DNA of 64,000 nucleotides, taken from the NCBI GenBank assembly GCA_008711135.1, contig VUAW01000009.1, positions 1-64,000 of the forward strand, written 5' to 3'. The notes below the pieces were generated by a model. That model saw nothing but the letters and a program-made list of their open reading frames with translations, was not told the DNA's origin and ran no database searches. Shown here piece after piece: positions 56,691 through 64,000 of this stretch. Every line of letters starts with the position of its first letter. Position 1 is the first letter of the stretch. Source of the DNA: Rhodobacteraceae bacterium LNNU 3342 (lineage in GTDB: Bacteria > Pseudomonadota > Alphaproteobacteria > Rhodobacterales > Rhodobacteraceae). Made by a program: the position numbers and the translations under genes.

Positions 56691-57265
56691 TGGCCGCAGA
56701 CGCAAAGGGCCGCACGGCGCTGAAGCTTGTCGGCGTCGTGATCTTCATGGGCGCAATGGCCTGGGCCGCCGTGCCTTTCTATGACTGGTTCTGCCGCGTG
56801 ACCGGATTTGGCGGCACGCCCGGCGTTTCGGCCGGCGCTACCGGGGAAATCCTGGACCGCACGGTGCGGGTCCGTTTCGACGCCTCTAAGGAGCGCGACA
56901 TGCCGTGGGAGTTCCGCCCCGTGCAGCGTGAGATGGAGGTCCGTCTGGGCGAGATGAACCTCGCCTTCTATGAGGCGTACAACCCGTCAGATGTCGCAGT
57001 TGCCGGTACGGCCAGCTACAACGTGACCCCTTATGGGGCAGGCGGCTATTTCACCAAGATCCAGTGCTTCTGCTTCGAGATGCAGGTTCTCCAGCCCGGT
57101 GAGCGGGTGGAGATGCCGGTCAGCTTCTATGTGGATCCGGACATTCTGAATGATCGCGAGGCGCATAACGTGCACACGATCACGCTTTCCTATACCTTCC
57201 ATGTCACCGACATGCCGCAGCAGCAGGCCGCCGCACAGCCTGCCGCCGACCAGAACGTAAACTGA
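56690..57265 (+). CDS. ctaG: Cytochrome c oxidase assembly protein CtaG (Cox11)
   Basis: This 191-aa copper chaperone inserts CuB into subunit I. A single N-terminal membrane helix ([22 protein letters not shown]) is followed by the periplasmic Ig-like domain with the copper-binding CFC motif in IQCFCFEMQ (~124-128). The conserved YNVTP and PVSFYVDP segments are present. The ATG shares one base with the preceding stop (TGATG). Confidence 0.95.
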   Translation: MAADAKGRTALKLVGVVIFMGAMAWAAVPFYDWFCRVTGFGGTPGVSAGATGEILDRTVRVRFDASKERDMPWEFRPVQREMEVRLGEMNLAFYEAYNPSDVAVAGTASYNVTPYGAGGYFTKIQCFCFEMQVLQPGERVEMPVSFYVDPDILNDREAHNVHTITLSYTFHVTDMPQQQAAAQPAADQNVN

Positions 57266-57290
57266 GTGCCGAACGAGGGACCAATTCACC

Positions 57291-58082
57291 ATGGCGCATG
57301 AAAAAAACCACGACTACCACGTCTTGCCGCCGTCAATCTGGCCTTTCCTGTCGGCGGTAGCCACCTTCGTCATGCTCTTCGGTGCGGTGCTCTGGATGGC
57401 CCAGGGCATGCCGTGGATGTTCCTCATCGGCTTCGTCGGCGTTCTGTTCACGATGCTGGGCTGGTGGGTCGACGTTGTCCGTGAAAGCCACTCGGGCGAC
57501 CATACGCCTGTCGTGGTGATCGGCCTGCGCTATGGCTTCATCCTGTTCATCATGTCCGAAGTCATGTTCTTCGCGACGTGGTTCTGGAGCTTCTTCAAGC
57601 ACGCCCTTTACCCGATGACCGAAGGGTCGGGCGGCGTCTGGCCGCCGGTGGGGATCGAGACCTTCGACCCGTGGCACCTGCCGCTGATCAACACGCTGAT
57701 CCTGCTCTGCTCGGGCGCGGCCTGCACTTGGGCACACCATGCGCTGGTGCATGAAAACAACCGCAAGGACCTGATCAACGGCCTGCTGATCACCATCGCC
57801 CTAGGCATCATCTTCACCTTCTTCCAGGCTTACGAATACAGCCACGCAGCCTTCGGCTTTGCCGGCAACATCTATGGCGCCACCTTCTTCATGGCGACCG
57901 GCTTCCACGGCGTGCACGTGATCATCGGGACGATCTTCCTTGCCGTTTGCCTGCTGCGGGCGATGCGCGGGCACTTCACCCCCGAGAAACACGTGGGATT
58001 CGAGGCTGCTGTTTGGTACTGGCACTTCGTCGACGTGGTGTGGCTGTTCCTCTTCGTCTCGATCTACATCTGGGGCGGCTGA
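57291..58082 (+). CDS. ctaE: Cytochrome c oxidase subunit III
   Basis: This 263-aa subunit has seven membrane helices. Hallmarks: [13 protein letters not shown] at the start, [24 protein letters not shown] (with the conserved Glu of SEVMFF), and [11 protein letters not shown]. The end is [22 protein letters not shown]. It completes the ctaC-ctaB-orf-ctaG-ctaE block and is followed by a terminator. Confidence 0.97.
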   Translation: MAHEKNHDYHVLPPSIWPFLSAVATFVMLFGAVLWMAQGMPWMFLIGFVGVLFTMLGWWVDVVRESHSGDHTPVVVIGLRYGFILFIMSEVMFFATWFWSFFKHALYPMTEGSGGVWPPVGIETFDPWHLPLINTLILLCSGAACTWAHHALVHENNRKDLINGLLITIALGIIFTFFQAYEYSHAAFGFAGNIYGATFFMATGFHGVHVIIGTIFLAVCLLRAMRGHFTPEKHVGFEAAVWYWHFVDVVWLFLFVSIYIWGG

Positions 58083-58107
58083 GCCCACACCGGGGCACAT
58101 GAAAAAG

Positions 58108-58136
58108 AAAGCGCGGGCCGGAAGGCGCGCGCTTTT
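58108..58136. terminator. Intrinsic terminator between ctaE and surf1
   Basis: AAAGCGCG (58108-58115) pairs with CGCGCTTT (58128-58135), with an inner GCC/GGC and a GGAA tetraloop, running into TTTT. It starts 26 bases past the ctaE stop and 19 bases before surf1, so surf1 may need its own promoter or read-through. Confidence 0.8.
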
Positions 58137-58154
58137 CCGTTAAAGGAAACCTGA

Positions 58155-58823
58155 ATGCGACGCTTGATCCTGCCGCTGATCTTCGGGATCGTCGGTACTG
58201 TCATCCTGCTGGGACTGGGAACGTGGCAGCTTCAGCGGCTTGCCTGGAAGGAGTCCGTCCTTGCCGAGATCGAGGCGCAGATCCACGCCGATCCCGTCGC
58301 GCTCCCGGCAGCGCCGAACCGTGAGACGCATCGCTATCTTCCTGTGCGCGTCGTCGGGCGCGCCACCGGCGAAGAACTGCATATCCTTGGCAGCCGCAAA
58401 GGGATGGGCGCCGCCTTCCATATCGTCGCGGCCTTTGAAACCGACGACGGGCGTCGCATCCTGATCGACCGCGGCATCGTGCCAGAGGCTGACCGCGCCG
58501 CCCCTCGGCCGGCAGGGCCGCTGGAGGTGACGGGCAACTTGCACTGGCCGCAGGAATCCGACAGCTTCACCCCGGAGCCTGACGCCGAACGCGGCATCTG
58601 GTTTGCCCGCGACGTGCCCCGCATGGCTGCCGAACTGAACACCGAACCCGTCCTGATCATCGCCCGGGAAGACACAGGGGCAGGGATCCTGCCGGTTCCC
58701 GTGGACAGTTCGGCTATTGCCAACGACCATCTTGGCTACGCGATCACCTGGTTTCTGCTGGCTGCGGTATGGGCGGGGATGACAGGGGTTCTTCTGTGGC
58801 GTATCAGGCACGGGAAAGACTGA
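58155..58823 (+). CDS. surf1: SURF1 family cytochrome oxidase assembly protein
   Basis: This 222-aa SURF1 protein (Shy1 homologue) helps deliver heme A to subunit I. Two terminal membrane helices (IFGIVGTVILLGLGTWQLQR near the start, NDHLGYAITWFLLAAVWAGM near the end) frame a periplasmic domain. It includes GSRKGMGAAFHIVAAFE, the family IDRGIVP, and IWFARD. AAAGGA lies 7 bases before the ATG. It is short but within family range. Confidence 0.92.
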   Translation: MRRLILPLIFGIVGTVILLGLGTWQLQRLAWKESVLAEIEAQIHADPVALPAAPNRETHRYLPVRVVGRATGEELHILGSRKGMGAAFHIVAAFETDDGRRILIDRGIVPEADRAAPRPAGPLEVTGNLHWPQESDSFTPEPDAERGIWFARDVPRMAAELNTEPVLIIAREDTGAGILPVPVDSSAIANDHLGYAITWFLLAAVWAGMTGVLLWRIRHGKD

Positions 58824-58832
58824 GGCAGGCCC

Positions 58833-60221
58833 ATGAAATATATCTCGACCCGGGGTAAGGCCCCGGAGCTGACCTTCGAAGAGGCAATGCTGACGGGCCT
58901 GGCCCGTGATGGCGGCCTCTACGTCCCGGAAACTGTGCCCCAACTTGCGCCCGAGGAAATCGCGGCGCTGGCTGGCATCAGCTATGAAGAGGCCGCATTC
59001 CGCATCATGCGCCCCTTCATCGGCGACGCCTTCACCGATACCGAGTTCCGCGACATCATCGCCAAGGCCTATGCGGGCTTTGGTCATGCCGCCCGCGCGC
59101 CGCTGGTGCAGCTGGGCCCGAACCACTTCCTGCTGGAGCTGTTCCACGGGCCGACGCTGGCCTTCAAGGACTTCGCCATGCAGCTGATCGGCCAACTGTT
59201 CCAGGTGGCCCTGCGCCGCCGGGGCGAACGTGTGACCATCGTGGGCGCGACCAGCGGCGATACAGGTTCCGCCGCGATCGAGGCGTTCCGGGGGCTGGAA
59301 GGCGTAGATGTCTTCATCCTGTTCCCGCATGGCCGCGTGTCCGAGGTTCAGCGCCGCCAGATGACCACGCCGATCGAGGGGAACGTCCACGCTCTGGCGG
59401 TCGATGGGGATTTCGACGACTGTCAGGCGCGGGTCAAGGACATGTTCAATGACTTCGCCTTCCGCGACGACGTGCGGCTGGCGGGTGTGAACTCGATCAA
59501 CTGGGCGCGGGTGCTGGCGCAGGTGGTCTATTACTTTACCTCTGCCGTCAGCCTTGGTGCGCCGCACCGGCCGGTCAGCTTCACCGTCCCCACAGGCAAC
59601 TTTGGCGATATCTTTGCGGGCTACATCGCCCGCCGCATGGGCCTGCCGATCGAGCGTCTGGTGATTGCCACCAACCAGAACGACATCCTGCACCGCGCGC
59701 TGACCACGGGGCGCTATGTGACGGATGGGGTCAAACCTTCGATCAGCCCGTCGATGGATATCCAGGTATCCTCGAACTTCGAACGCGCGCTGTTCGATGC
59801 CTATGACCGCGATGGCAGTGCCGTCAGCCAGATCATGGATGAACTGCGGGCAGCCGGTGGCTTTGACATCAGCCAGGGCGCGCTGCAGCTTCTGCAGGAC
59901 ACCTTCGCCTCGGGCCGCGCCTCGGAAGAGGAAACCACCGCCACGATCACCCAAAGCTTCGCCGCGAGCGGAGAGGTGCTTTGCCCCCATACGGCGGTTG
60001 GCGTCCATGTGGCCGAAACGCATCTGAGCGCGACGCCGATGATCACGCTGGCCACTGCGCACCCGGCCAAGTTCCCCGACGCGGTAGAGGCCGCGATGGG
60101 TGCCCGGCCCGCGCTGCCGCCCCGAATGGCCGATCTTTTCGACCGGTCCGAACGGGTAACCCGCGTCGCCAACGACCTGTCGGCACTCCAGCACATTGTC
60201 CGTGAAAGGATCGCGAATTGA
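58833..60221 (+). CDS. thrC: Threonine synthase
   Basis: This 462-aa PLP enzyme converts O-phosphohomoserine to threonine. The long class (bacterial/yeast type) is shown by MKYISTRGKAPELTFEEAML at the start. The PLP Lys is K112 in GPTLAFKDFAMQLIG, the phosphate loop is GATSGDTGSAAIEAFRG, and SINWARVLAQVVYYF is present. It follows surf1 by 9 bp. Its TGA stop overlaps the TTG start of the M16 peptidase. Confidence 0.96.
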   Translation: MKYISTRGKAPELTFEEAMLTGLARDGGLYVPETVPQLAPEEIAALAGISYEEAAFRIMRPFIGDAFTDTEFRDIIAKAYAGFGHAARAPLVQLGPNHFLLELFHGPTLAFKDFAMQLIGQLFQVALRRRGERVTIVGATSGDTGSAAIEAFRGLEGVDVFILFPHGRVSEVQRRQMTTPIEGNVHALAVDGDFDDCQARVKDMFNDFAFRDDVRLAGVNSINWARVLAQVVYYFTSAVSLGAPHRPVSFTVPTGNFGDIFAGYIARRMGLPIERLVIATNQNDILHRALTTGRYVTDGVKPSISPSMDIQVSSNFERALFDAYDRDGSAVSQIMDELRAAGGFDISQGALQLLQDTFASGRASEEETTATITQSFAASGEVLCPHTAVGVHVAETHLSATPMITLATAHPAKFPDAVEAAMGARPALPPRMADLFDRSERVTRVANDLSALQHIVRERIAN

Positions 60222-61480
60222 GCCCACGCCTGACGACCCTGCCCAACGGCTTCCGCATCATCACGGAGGCCATGCCGGGCCTCAAGTCCGCCTCCATCGG
60301 GATCTGGATCACCGCGGGCGGGCGGCATGAGCGGGTCGAACAGAACGGCGTGGCGCATTTCCTTGAGCATATGGCATTCAAGGGAACGCGCCGCCGCACG
60401 GCGCTGCAGATCGCCGAAGAGATCGAGGATGTGGGCGGCTACATCAACGCCTATACCAGCCGCGAAATGACGGCCTATTACGCCCGCGTGCTGGAAAGCG
60501 ATGTTTCGCTGGCGCTGGACGTAATCTCGGACATCGTCCTGAATTCGGTCTTCGATCCACGCGAGCTGGAGATCGAGCGGGGCGTGATCCTGCAAGAGAT
60601 CGGCCAAGCGCTGGATACGCCCGACGACGTGATCTTTGATTGGCTGCAAGAGGCCGCCTATCCGAACCAGCCGATGGGCCGGTCGATCCTTGGCCCTTCG
60701 GAACGGGTGGAATCCTTCAGCGTCGATGATCTGCGCGGCTTCGTGGCCGAACATTATGGCCCCGCGAGGATGATCCTTTCGGCAGCGGGTGCGGTCGATC
60801 ACGACAAGATCGTGGAGGAGGCGACGGCGCTTTTCGGCCATCTTCATCCCCAGCCGGCGCGGCCCTTCGAACCTGCGCGTTTCGCCACCGGCGAACGGCG
60901 TGAGATGCGCGACCTGGAGCAGGTGCATTTCGCCCTCGCGCTTGAGGCGCCGGGCTATCGCGACCCCGAGGTTTACACCGCCCAGATCTTTGCCACCGCA
61001 GTCGGCGGGGGCATGTCATCGCGCCTGTTCCAGAAGGTGCGCGAGGAACGGGGGCTGTGCTACACGATCTTCGCCCAAGCCGGCGCCTATGAGGATACCG
61101 GCTCAATCACCGTCTATGCCGGCACTGGCGCCCGCGACGTGGCGGAACTGACCGGCCTGACCATTGATGAACTGAAGCGATCCGCCGACGACATGACCGA
61201 GGCAGAGGTCGCACGCGCCCGCGCCCAGATCAAGGCCGGGATGCTGATGGGGCTCGAAAGCCCCTCGTCACGGGCCGAACGGATGGCGCGGCTGCTGTCG
61301 GTCTGGGGCCGTGTGCCCGAGGTCGAGGAGGCCGTGGCGCGGATCGAGGATGTGACCCGCGACCGGGTGCGGGATTATGCCGCCCGCATGGCTACCCAAG
61401 CGCGCGCGGCGCTGGCACTTTACGGACCGGCAAATGACGCCCCGATGCTGGAGACGCTGCGCACGAGACTTGCCGCCTGA
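60218..61480 (+). CDS. M16 family zinc peptidase (processing-peptidase-like)
   Basis: This 420-aa pitrilysin-family protease resembles the mitochondrial processing peptidase beta subunit. The inverted zinc motif HFLEH (His47, Glu50, His51) and the distal Glu127 (ERGVILQEIGQ) are complete, so it should be active. The C-terminal half holds the SRLFQKVREERGLCYTI substrate-binding segment. It starts with TTG overlapping the thrC stop, with AAAGGA 7 bases upstream, and shares a TGATG junction with the next gene. Natural substrates are unknown. Confidence 0.92.
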   Translation: MSPRLTTLPNGFRIITEAMPGLKSASIGIWITAGGRHERVEQNGVAHFLEHMAFKGTRRRTALQIAEEIEDVGGYINAYTSREMTAYYARVLESDVSLALDVISDIVLNSVFDPRELEIERGVILQEIGQALDTPDDVIFDWLQEAAYPNQPMGRSILGPSERVESFSVDDLRGFVAEHYGPARMILSAAGAVDHDKIVEEATALFGHLHPQPARPFEPARFATGERREMRDLEQVHFALALEAPGYRDPEVYTAQIFATAVGGGMSSRLFQKVREERGLCYTIFAQAGAYEDTGSITVYAGTGARDVAELTGLTIDELKRSADDMTEAEVARARAQIKAGMLMGLESPSSRAERMARLLSVWGRVPEVEEAVARIEDVTRDRVRDYAARMATQARAALALYGPANDAPMLETLRTRLAA

Positions 61481-62064
61481 TGCTCAGCCTGCGTCGGAAA
61501 GTGCGGATCGAGACGGAGCGGATGACGCTTCGCCTCCCCGTCCATTCCGACCACCACGCCTGGTCGGGGCTGCGCCGGGCCAGTGCCGGCTTCCTGATCC
61601 CGTGGGAGCCTGTCTGGGCGGATGATCATCTGTCGCGCAAGGCCTTCACCAATCGCGTTTACTGGTCGCAGCGGGCCTATGTTAACGGCACCGCACTGCC
61701 GCTGTTCCTGATCCGCCGCGCCGACGAGGTGCTTCTGGGCGCGATCACGTTAGACCACATTCGCCGCGGCCCGGCTCAGGCGGGCACGCTGGGCTACTGG
61801 ATCGGCGAGCCGTTTGCCCGGCAGGGCTACATGCGCGAGGCGATCGCGGCCCTTGTCCATCATGCCTTCACGGTGCTTGACCTCAGCCGGATCGAGGCCG
61901 CCTGTCTGCCGGAAAACGCCGCTTCGCGCGGGGTGCTGGAAAAATGCGGCTTCAAGTATGAGGGCGTGGCGCAAAGCTACCTGCAGATCAACGGGCGCTG
62001 GCGCAATCATGTTCTGTACGCCAACCTTCGCGGCGACCGGCGTGGACGCACAGACGTCGGCTAA
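61480..62064 (+). CDS. GNAT-family acetyltransferase, RimJ/RimL-like
   Basis: This 194-aa acetyl-CoA-dependent N-acetyltransferase of the RimJ/RimL group has TERMTLRLPVHSDH at the start, the acetyl-CoA loop GYWIGEPFARQGYMREAI (R-x2-G-x-G/A type) and the C-terminal NAASRGVLEKCGFKYEG. Members acetylate protein N-termini such as those of ribosomal proteins; the target here is unknown. The start overlaps the M16 peptidase stop by one base. Confidence 0.9.
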   Translation: MLSLRRKVRIETERMTLRLPVHSDHHAWSGLRRASAGFLIPWEPVWADDHLSRKAFTNRVYWSQRAYVNGTALPLFLIRRADEVLLGAITLDHIRRGPAQAGTLGYWIGEPFARQGYMREAIAALVHHAFTVLDLSRIEAACLPENAASRGVLEKCGFKYEGVAQSYLQINGRWRNHVLYANLRGDRRGRTDVG

Positions 62065-62114
62065 GTCTTGCGGGGAGCGCGGCTTTACGCCACCACTGGC
62101 GCAGGAGGTCCCTG

Positions 62115-63524
62115 ATGCCCGATCCAGCCTTTGTTGCAAGTCTTGCCGAAATCCTTCCTCCCGATACCCTCCGGGAAGCAGAGCCACGCTACCTTGAGGA
62201 ACCCCGAGGCCGGTTCAGCGCCACCTCTGGCACACTTGCGCTACCCCGCACAGTCGAGGAAGTCGCTACGATCATCCGTCATTGCGCTGCGGCGCGGGTA
62301 GGGGTCATCCCGTTTGGCGGTGGCACCGGGCTGGTGGGCGGTCAGCTGTGCGCCACCGGCCTGCCGCTGATCCTGTCGCTGGAACGGATGCGGGCGGTTC
62401 GGGCGGTGCATCCGCAGGAAAACGTGATCGTGGTCGAAGCAGGCGCGACGCTGGCCGAGGTTCAGGCCGCGGCCGAGGGGGTGGAGCGGCTGTTCCCGCT
62501 CTCTCTCGCCTCGGAAGGGACGGCGCGGATCGGGGGCGTTTTGGCGACCAATGCAGGCGGGGTGAACGTGCTGCGTTACGGAAACGCGCGCGACCTGTGC
62601 CTTGGCCTGGAGGCGGTTCTGCCAGACGGCAGCATCTGGCACGGGCTGAAGCGGCTGCGGAAGGACAATACCGGATACGACCTGCGCAACCTGCTGATCG
62701 GCGCAGAGGGGACCTTGGGCGTGATCACGGCGGCCAGCCTGCGCCTGTTCCCCCGGCCCGCGCATCGGGGCGCGGCCCTGATGGTGGTGCCGGACCCGGA
62801 TGCGGCGCTGGCGCTGCTGGCGCTTGCCGGCGACCGGATCGGCGCCGGGCTGTCGGCCTTTGAACTGATCCACCGCACCGGCCTCGACTTCTTGGTAGAA
62901 ACGATGCCAGAGGTGCGCCAGCCTTTCGCTCCGGCGCCCGAATGGATGGTGCTGGTGGACCTGGGCCTTGGGCAGGGGCTTGATCCCGCCGAGGCGCTGG
63001 AGGATCTGTTTGCCGCAGGGTTCGAGGCCGGCTGCGTCACCGATGGCGTGATTGCGCAAAGCGAGGGGCAGCGGCAGGATTTCTGGACCCTGCGCGAATC
63101 CATCCCTGAGGCCAACCGCAAGATCGGCGCGATATCGAGCCATGACATCGCCTTGCCCTTGGGCGCCGTGCCCGAATTCCTGCGCCGCGCCGGCCCTGCG
63201 CTGGAGGAGATCGGTCCCTTCCGCGTCAACTGCTTTGGCCATCTTGGCGACGGCAACCTGCATTACAACGTCTTCCCCCCAAAAGGCGAAATGGCTGCCA
63301 CCTACGTGGCGCAGCGCGATGCGGTAAAGGCCTGCGTGCATGACCTGGTTCATGCGCTGGACGGGTCGGTCAGTGCCGAGCATGGCATCGGGCGGCTCAA
63401 GGTGGGGGACCTTGAGCGCTATGGTGACCCGGTGAAGCTGGCGACGATGCGGCTGGTCAAGCAGGCGCTCGACCCGCTGGGGATCATGAATCCGGGTGCC
63501 GTATTGCGGCTGGCGGCGGAATGA
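62115..63524 (+). CDS. FAD-binding 2-hydroxyacid oxidoreductase (GlcD/D2HGDH-like)
   Basis: This 469-aa flavoprotein of the vanillyl-alcohol-oxidase fold has the FAD pyrophosphate loop PFGGGTGLVGG (66-76), the GTARIGGVLATNAGGVN and LIGAEGTLGVITAASLRLFP segments, and the C-terminal signature NCFGHLGDGNLHYNV and AEHGIGRLK. These place it with glycolate oxidase GlcD, D-lactate dehydrogenase and D-2-hydroxyglutarate dehydrogenase; the substrate cannot be told. GGAGG precedes the ATG by 6 bases. Its TGA abuts the stop of the convergent flavin-reductase gene. Confidence 0.93.
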   Translation: MPDPAFVASLAEILPPDTLREAEPRYLEEPRGRFSATSGTLALPRTVEEVATIIRHCAAARVGVIPFGGGTGLVGGQLCATGLPLILSLERMRAVRAVHPQENVIVVEAGATLAEVQAAAEGVERLFPLSLASEGTARIGGVLATNAGGVNVLRYGNARDLCLGLEAVLPDGSIWHGLKRLRKDNTGYDLRNLLIGAEGTLGVITAASLRLFPRPAHRGAALMVVPDPDAALALLALAGDRIGAGLSAFELIHRTGLDFLVETMPEVRQPFAPAPEWMVLVDLGLGQGLDPAEALEDLFAAGFEAGCVTDGVIAQSEGQRQDFWTLRESIPEANRKIGAISSHDIALPLGAVPEFLRRAGPALEEIGPFRVNCFGHLGDGNLHYNVFPPKGEMAATYVAQRDAVKACVHDLVHALDGSVSAEHGIGRLKVGDLERYGDPVKLATMRLVKQALDPLGIMNPGAVLRLAAE

Positions 63525-64000
63525 TCACTCGCCCGGGCGCTTCAGGGTGAAGGTCTCGCGCACCGCGGTGTAGTCACGGTAGCCGCAGCGGGCGAGCGCC
63601 TGGAACCGGGTGATGTCGAACATCCCGTCGACCAGGCAGTCGTCGCGCATGTGCACGCCCACCACCTCGCCCAGGATCAAGAGGTTCGCCCGGCCTTCCA
63701 GCGTGACGATCTGGGTCAGCCGGCATTCCAGCGATGCCGGCGCGTCGGCCACGCGCGGGCAGGGGATGGCGGTGCATTCGGCCCTTGGTGCGCCCGTCAG
63801 CGCGAACTCGTCCACCTCGCGCCCCCAAGGGCCAGAGCTCTGGTTCATCACGTCACGCGCTGCGAACTCCACGATGTTCACGCAGAAGACACCAGTCTCG
63901 CGCAGGTTCGAAACCGAATCCTTGGTGTCGCCCCGGTCCTGCTTGGCCCCGGTCGAGGCGAACATCACCTGCGGCGGGGTATAGGCCACAGCGTTGAAGA
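63525..64000 (-). CDS. Flavin reductase-like domain protein (5' end outside the window)
   Basis: At least 158 codons are seen, and the frame remains open at the right edge (it reads FNAVAYTPPQVMFAS inward from the edge), so the N-terminus is missing. Family features of FMN-binding flavin-reductase-like proteins are present: the NAVAYTPPQVMFA strand, DSVSNLRETGVFCVNIV, and the C-terminal LILGEVVGVHMRDD. Such proteins reduce free flavin or bind FMN; the partner is not visible. The apparent start MAYTPPQVM at 63989 is internal. Confidence 0.85.
   Translation of the reverse strand, partial: FNAVAYTPPQVMFASTGAKQDRGDTKDSVSNLRETGVFCVNIVEFAARDVMNQSSGPWGREVDEFALTGAPRAECTAIPCPRVADAPASLECRLTQIVTLEGRANLLILGEVVGVHMRDDCLVDGMFDITRFQALARCGYRDYTAVRETFTLKRPGE

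Noticed and set aside
58140-60227. 695-codon open frame on the minus strand across surf1 and thrC
   Set aside because: It spans two well-supported genes and the space between them; composition is that of an antisense frame.

Overview
The window is chromosomal DNA of a high-GC alphaproteobacterium, most likely a member of the Rhodobacteraceae (Rhodobacter/Paracoccus relatives). The basis is gene order and content: phosphatidylcholine synthase, the ctaC-ctaB-orf-ctaG-ctaE cytochrome oxidase block without ctaD, ruvCAB followed by ybgC-tolQRAB-pal-cpoB, xerC-DUF484, and a DUF1127 mini-protein. Genes are densely packed with many 4-bp ATGA start/stop overlaps. No transposase, phage gene, CRISPR array or rRNA is visible.

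Layout. (1) About 0.3-15.5 kb is an exopolysaccharide locus, almost all on the minus strand. It has an ExoF-like outer-membrane export protein, three glycosyltransferases, a Wzc/ExoP-like co-polymerase with degenerate kinase motifs, and a nucleotide-sugar block (hexapeptide acyltransferase, Gfo/Idh dehydrogenase, two DegT aminotransferases, an epimerase). A plus-strand O-antigen-ligase/Wzy-type protein, a NeuD/PglD-like acyltransferase and a further glycosyltransferase complete it. The sugar genes suggest a polymer carrying N-acylated diamino sugars. (2) tRNA-Lys(TTT), then dapF-mtaB-pabB-pabC (plus). (3) ileS, pcs, xerC, DUF484 and fsa (minus). (4) priA, msrA, prmA (plus), DUF1127 (minus), then ruvCAB, an unknown gene, the complete Tol-Pal operon, tilS, ftsH and a MOSC protein (plus). 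(5) A collapsed fhs pseudogene in front of folD. (6) pdeM, an Lhr-like helicase, scoAB, a 24-residue membrane peptide, topA, dprA and tldD (minus). (7) ctaC, ctaB, a small ORF, ctaG, ctaE, surf1, thrC, an M16 peptidase, a GNAT enzyme and an FAD-dependent 2-hydroxyacid oxidoreductase (plus), with a truncated flavin-reductase gene at the right edge.

Most of the window is housekeeping. The observations most worth a second look are: the fhs remnant, with both ends of the gene still readable but about nine tenths of it gone; a perfect 10-bp inverted repeat that folds over the start codon of the Lhr-like helicase; a 24-codon membrane-peptide gene with its own Shine-Dalgarno and terminator; an 18-bp direct repeat at 21-bp spacing in the divergent promoter region of the polysaccharide locus; and a serine at the second catalytic cysteine position of DapF. 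No clearly new multi-gene system was recognised.
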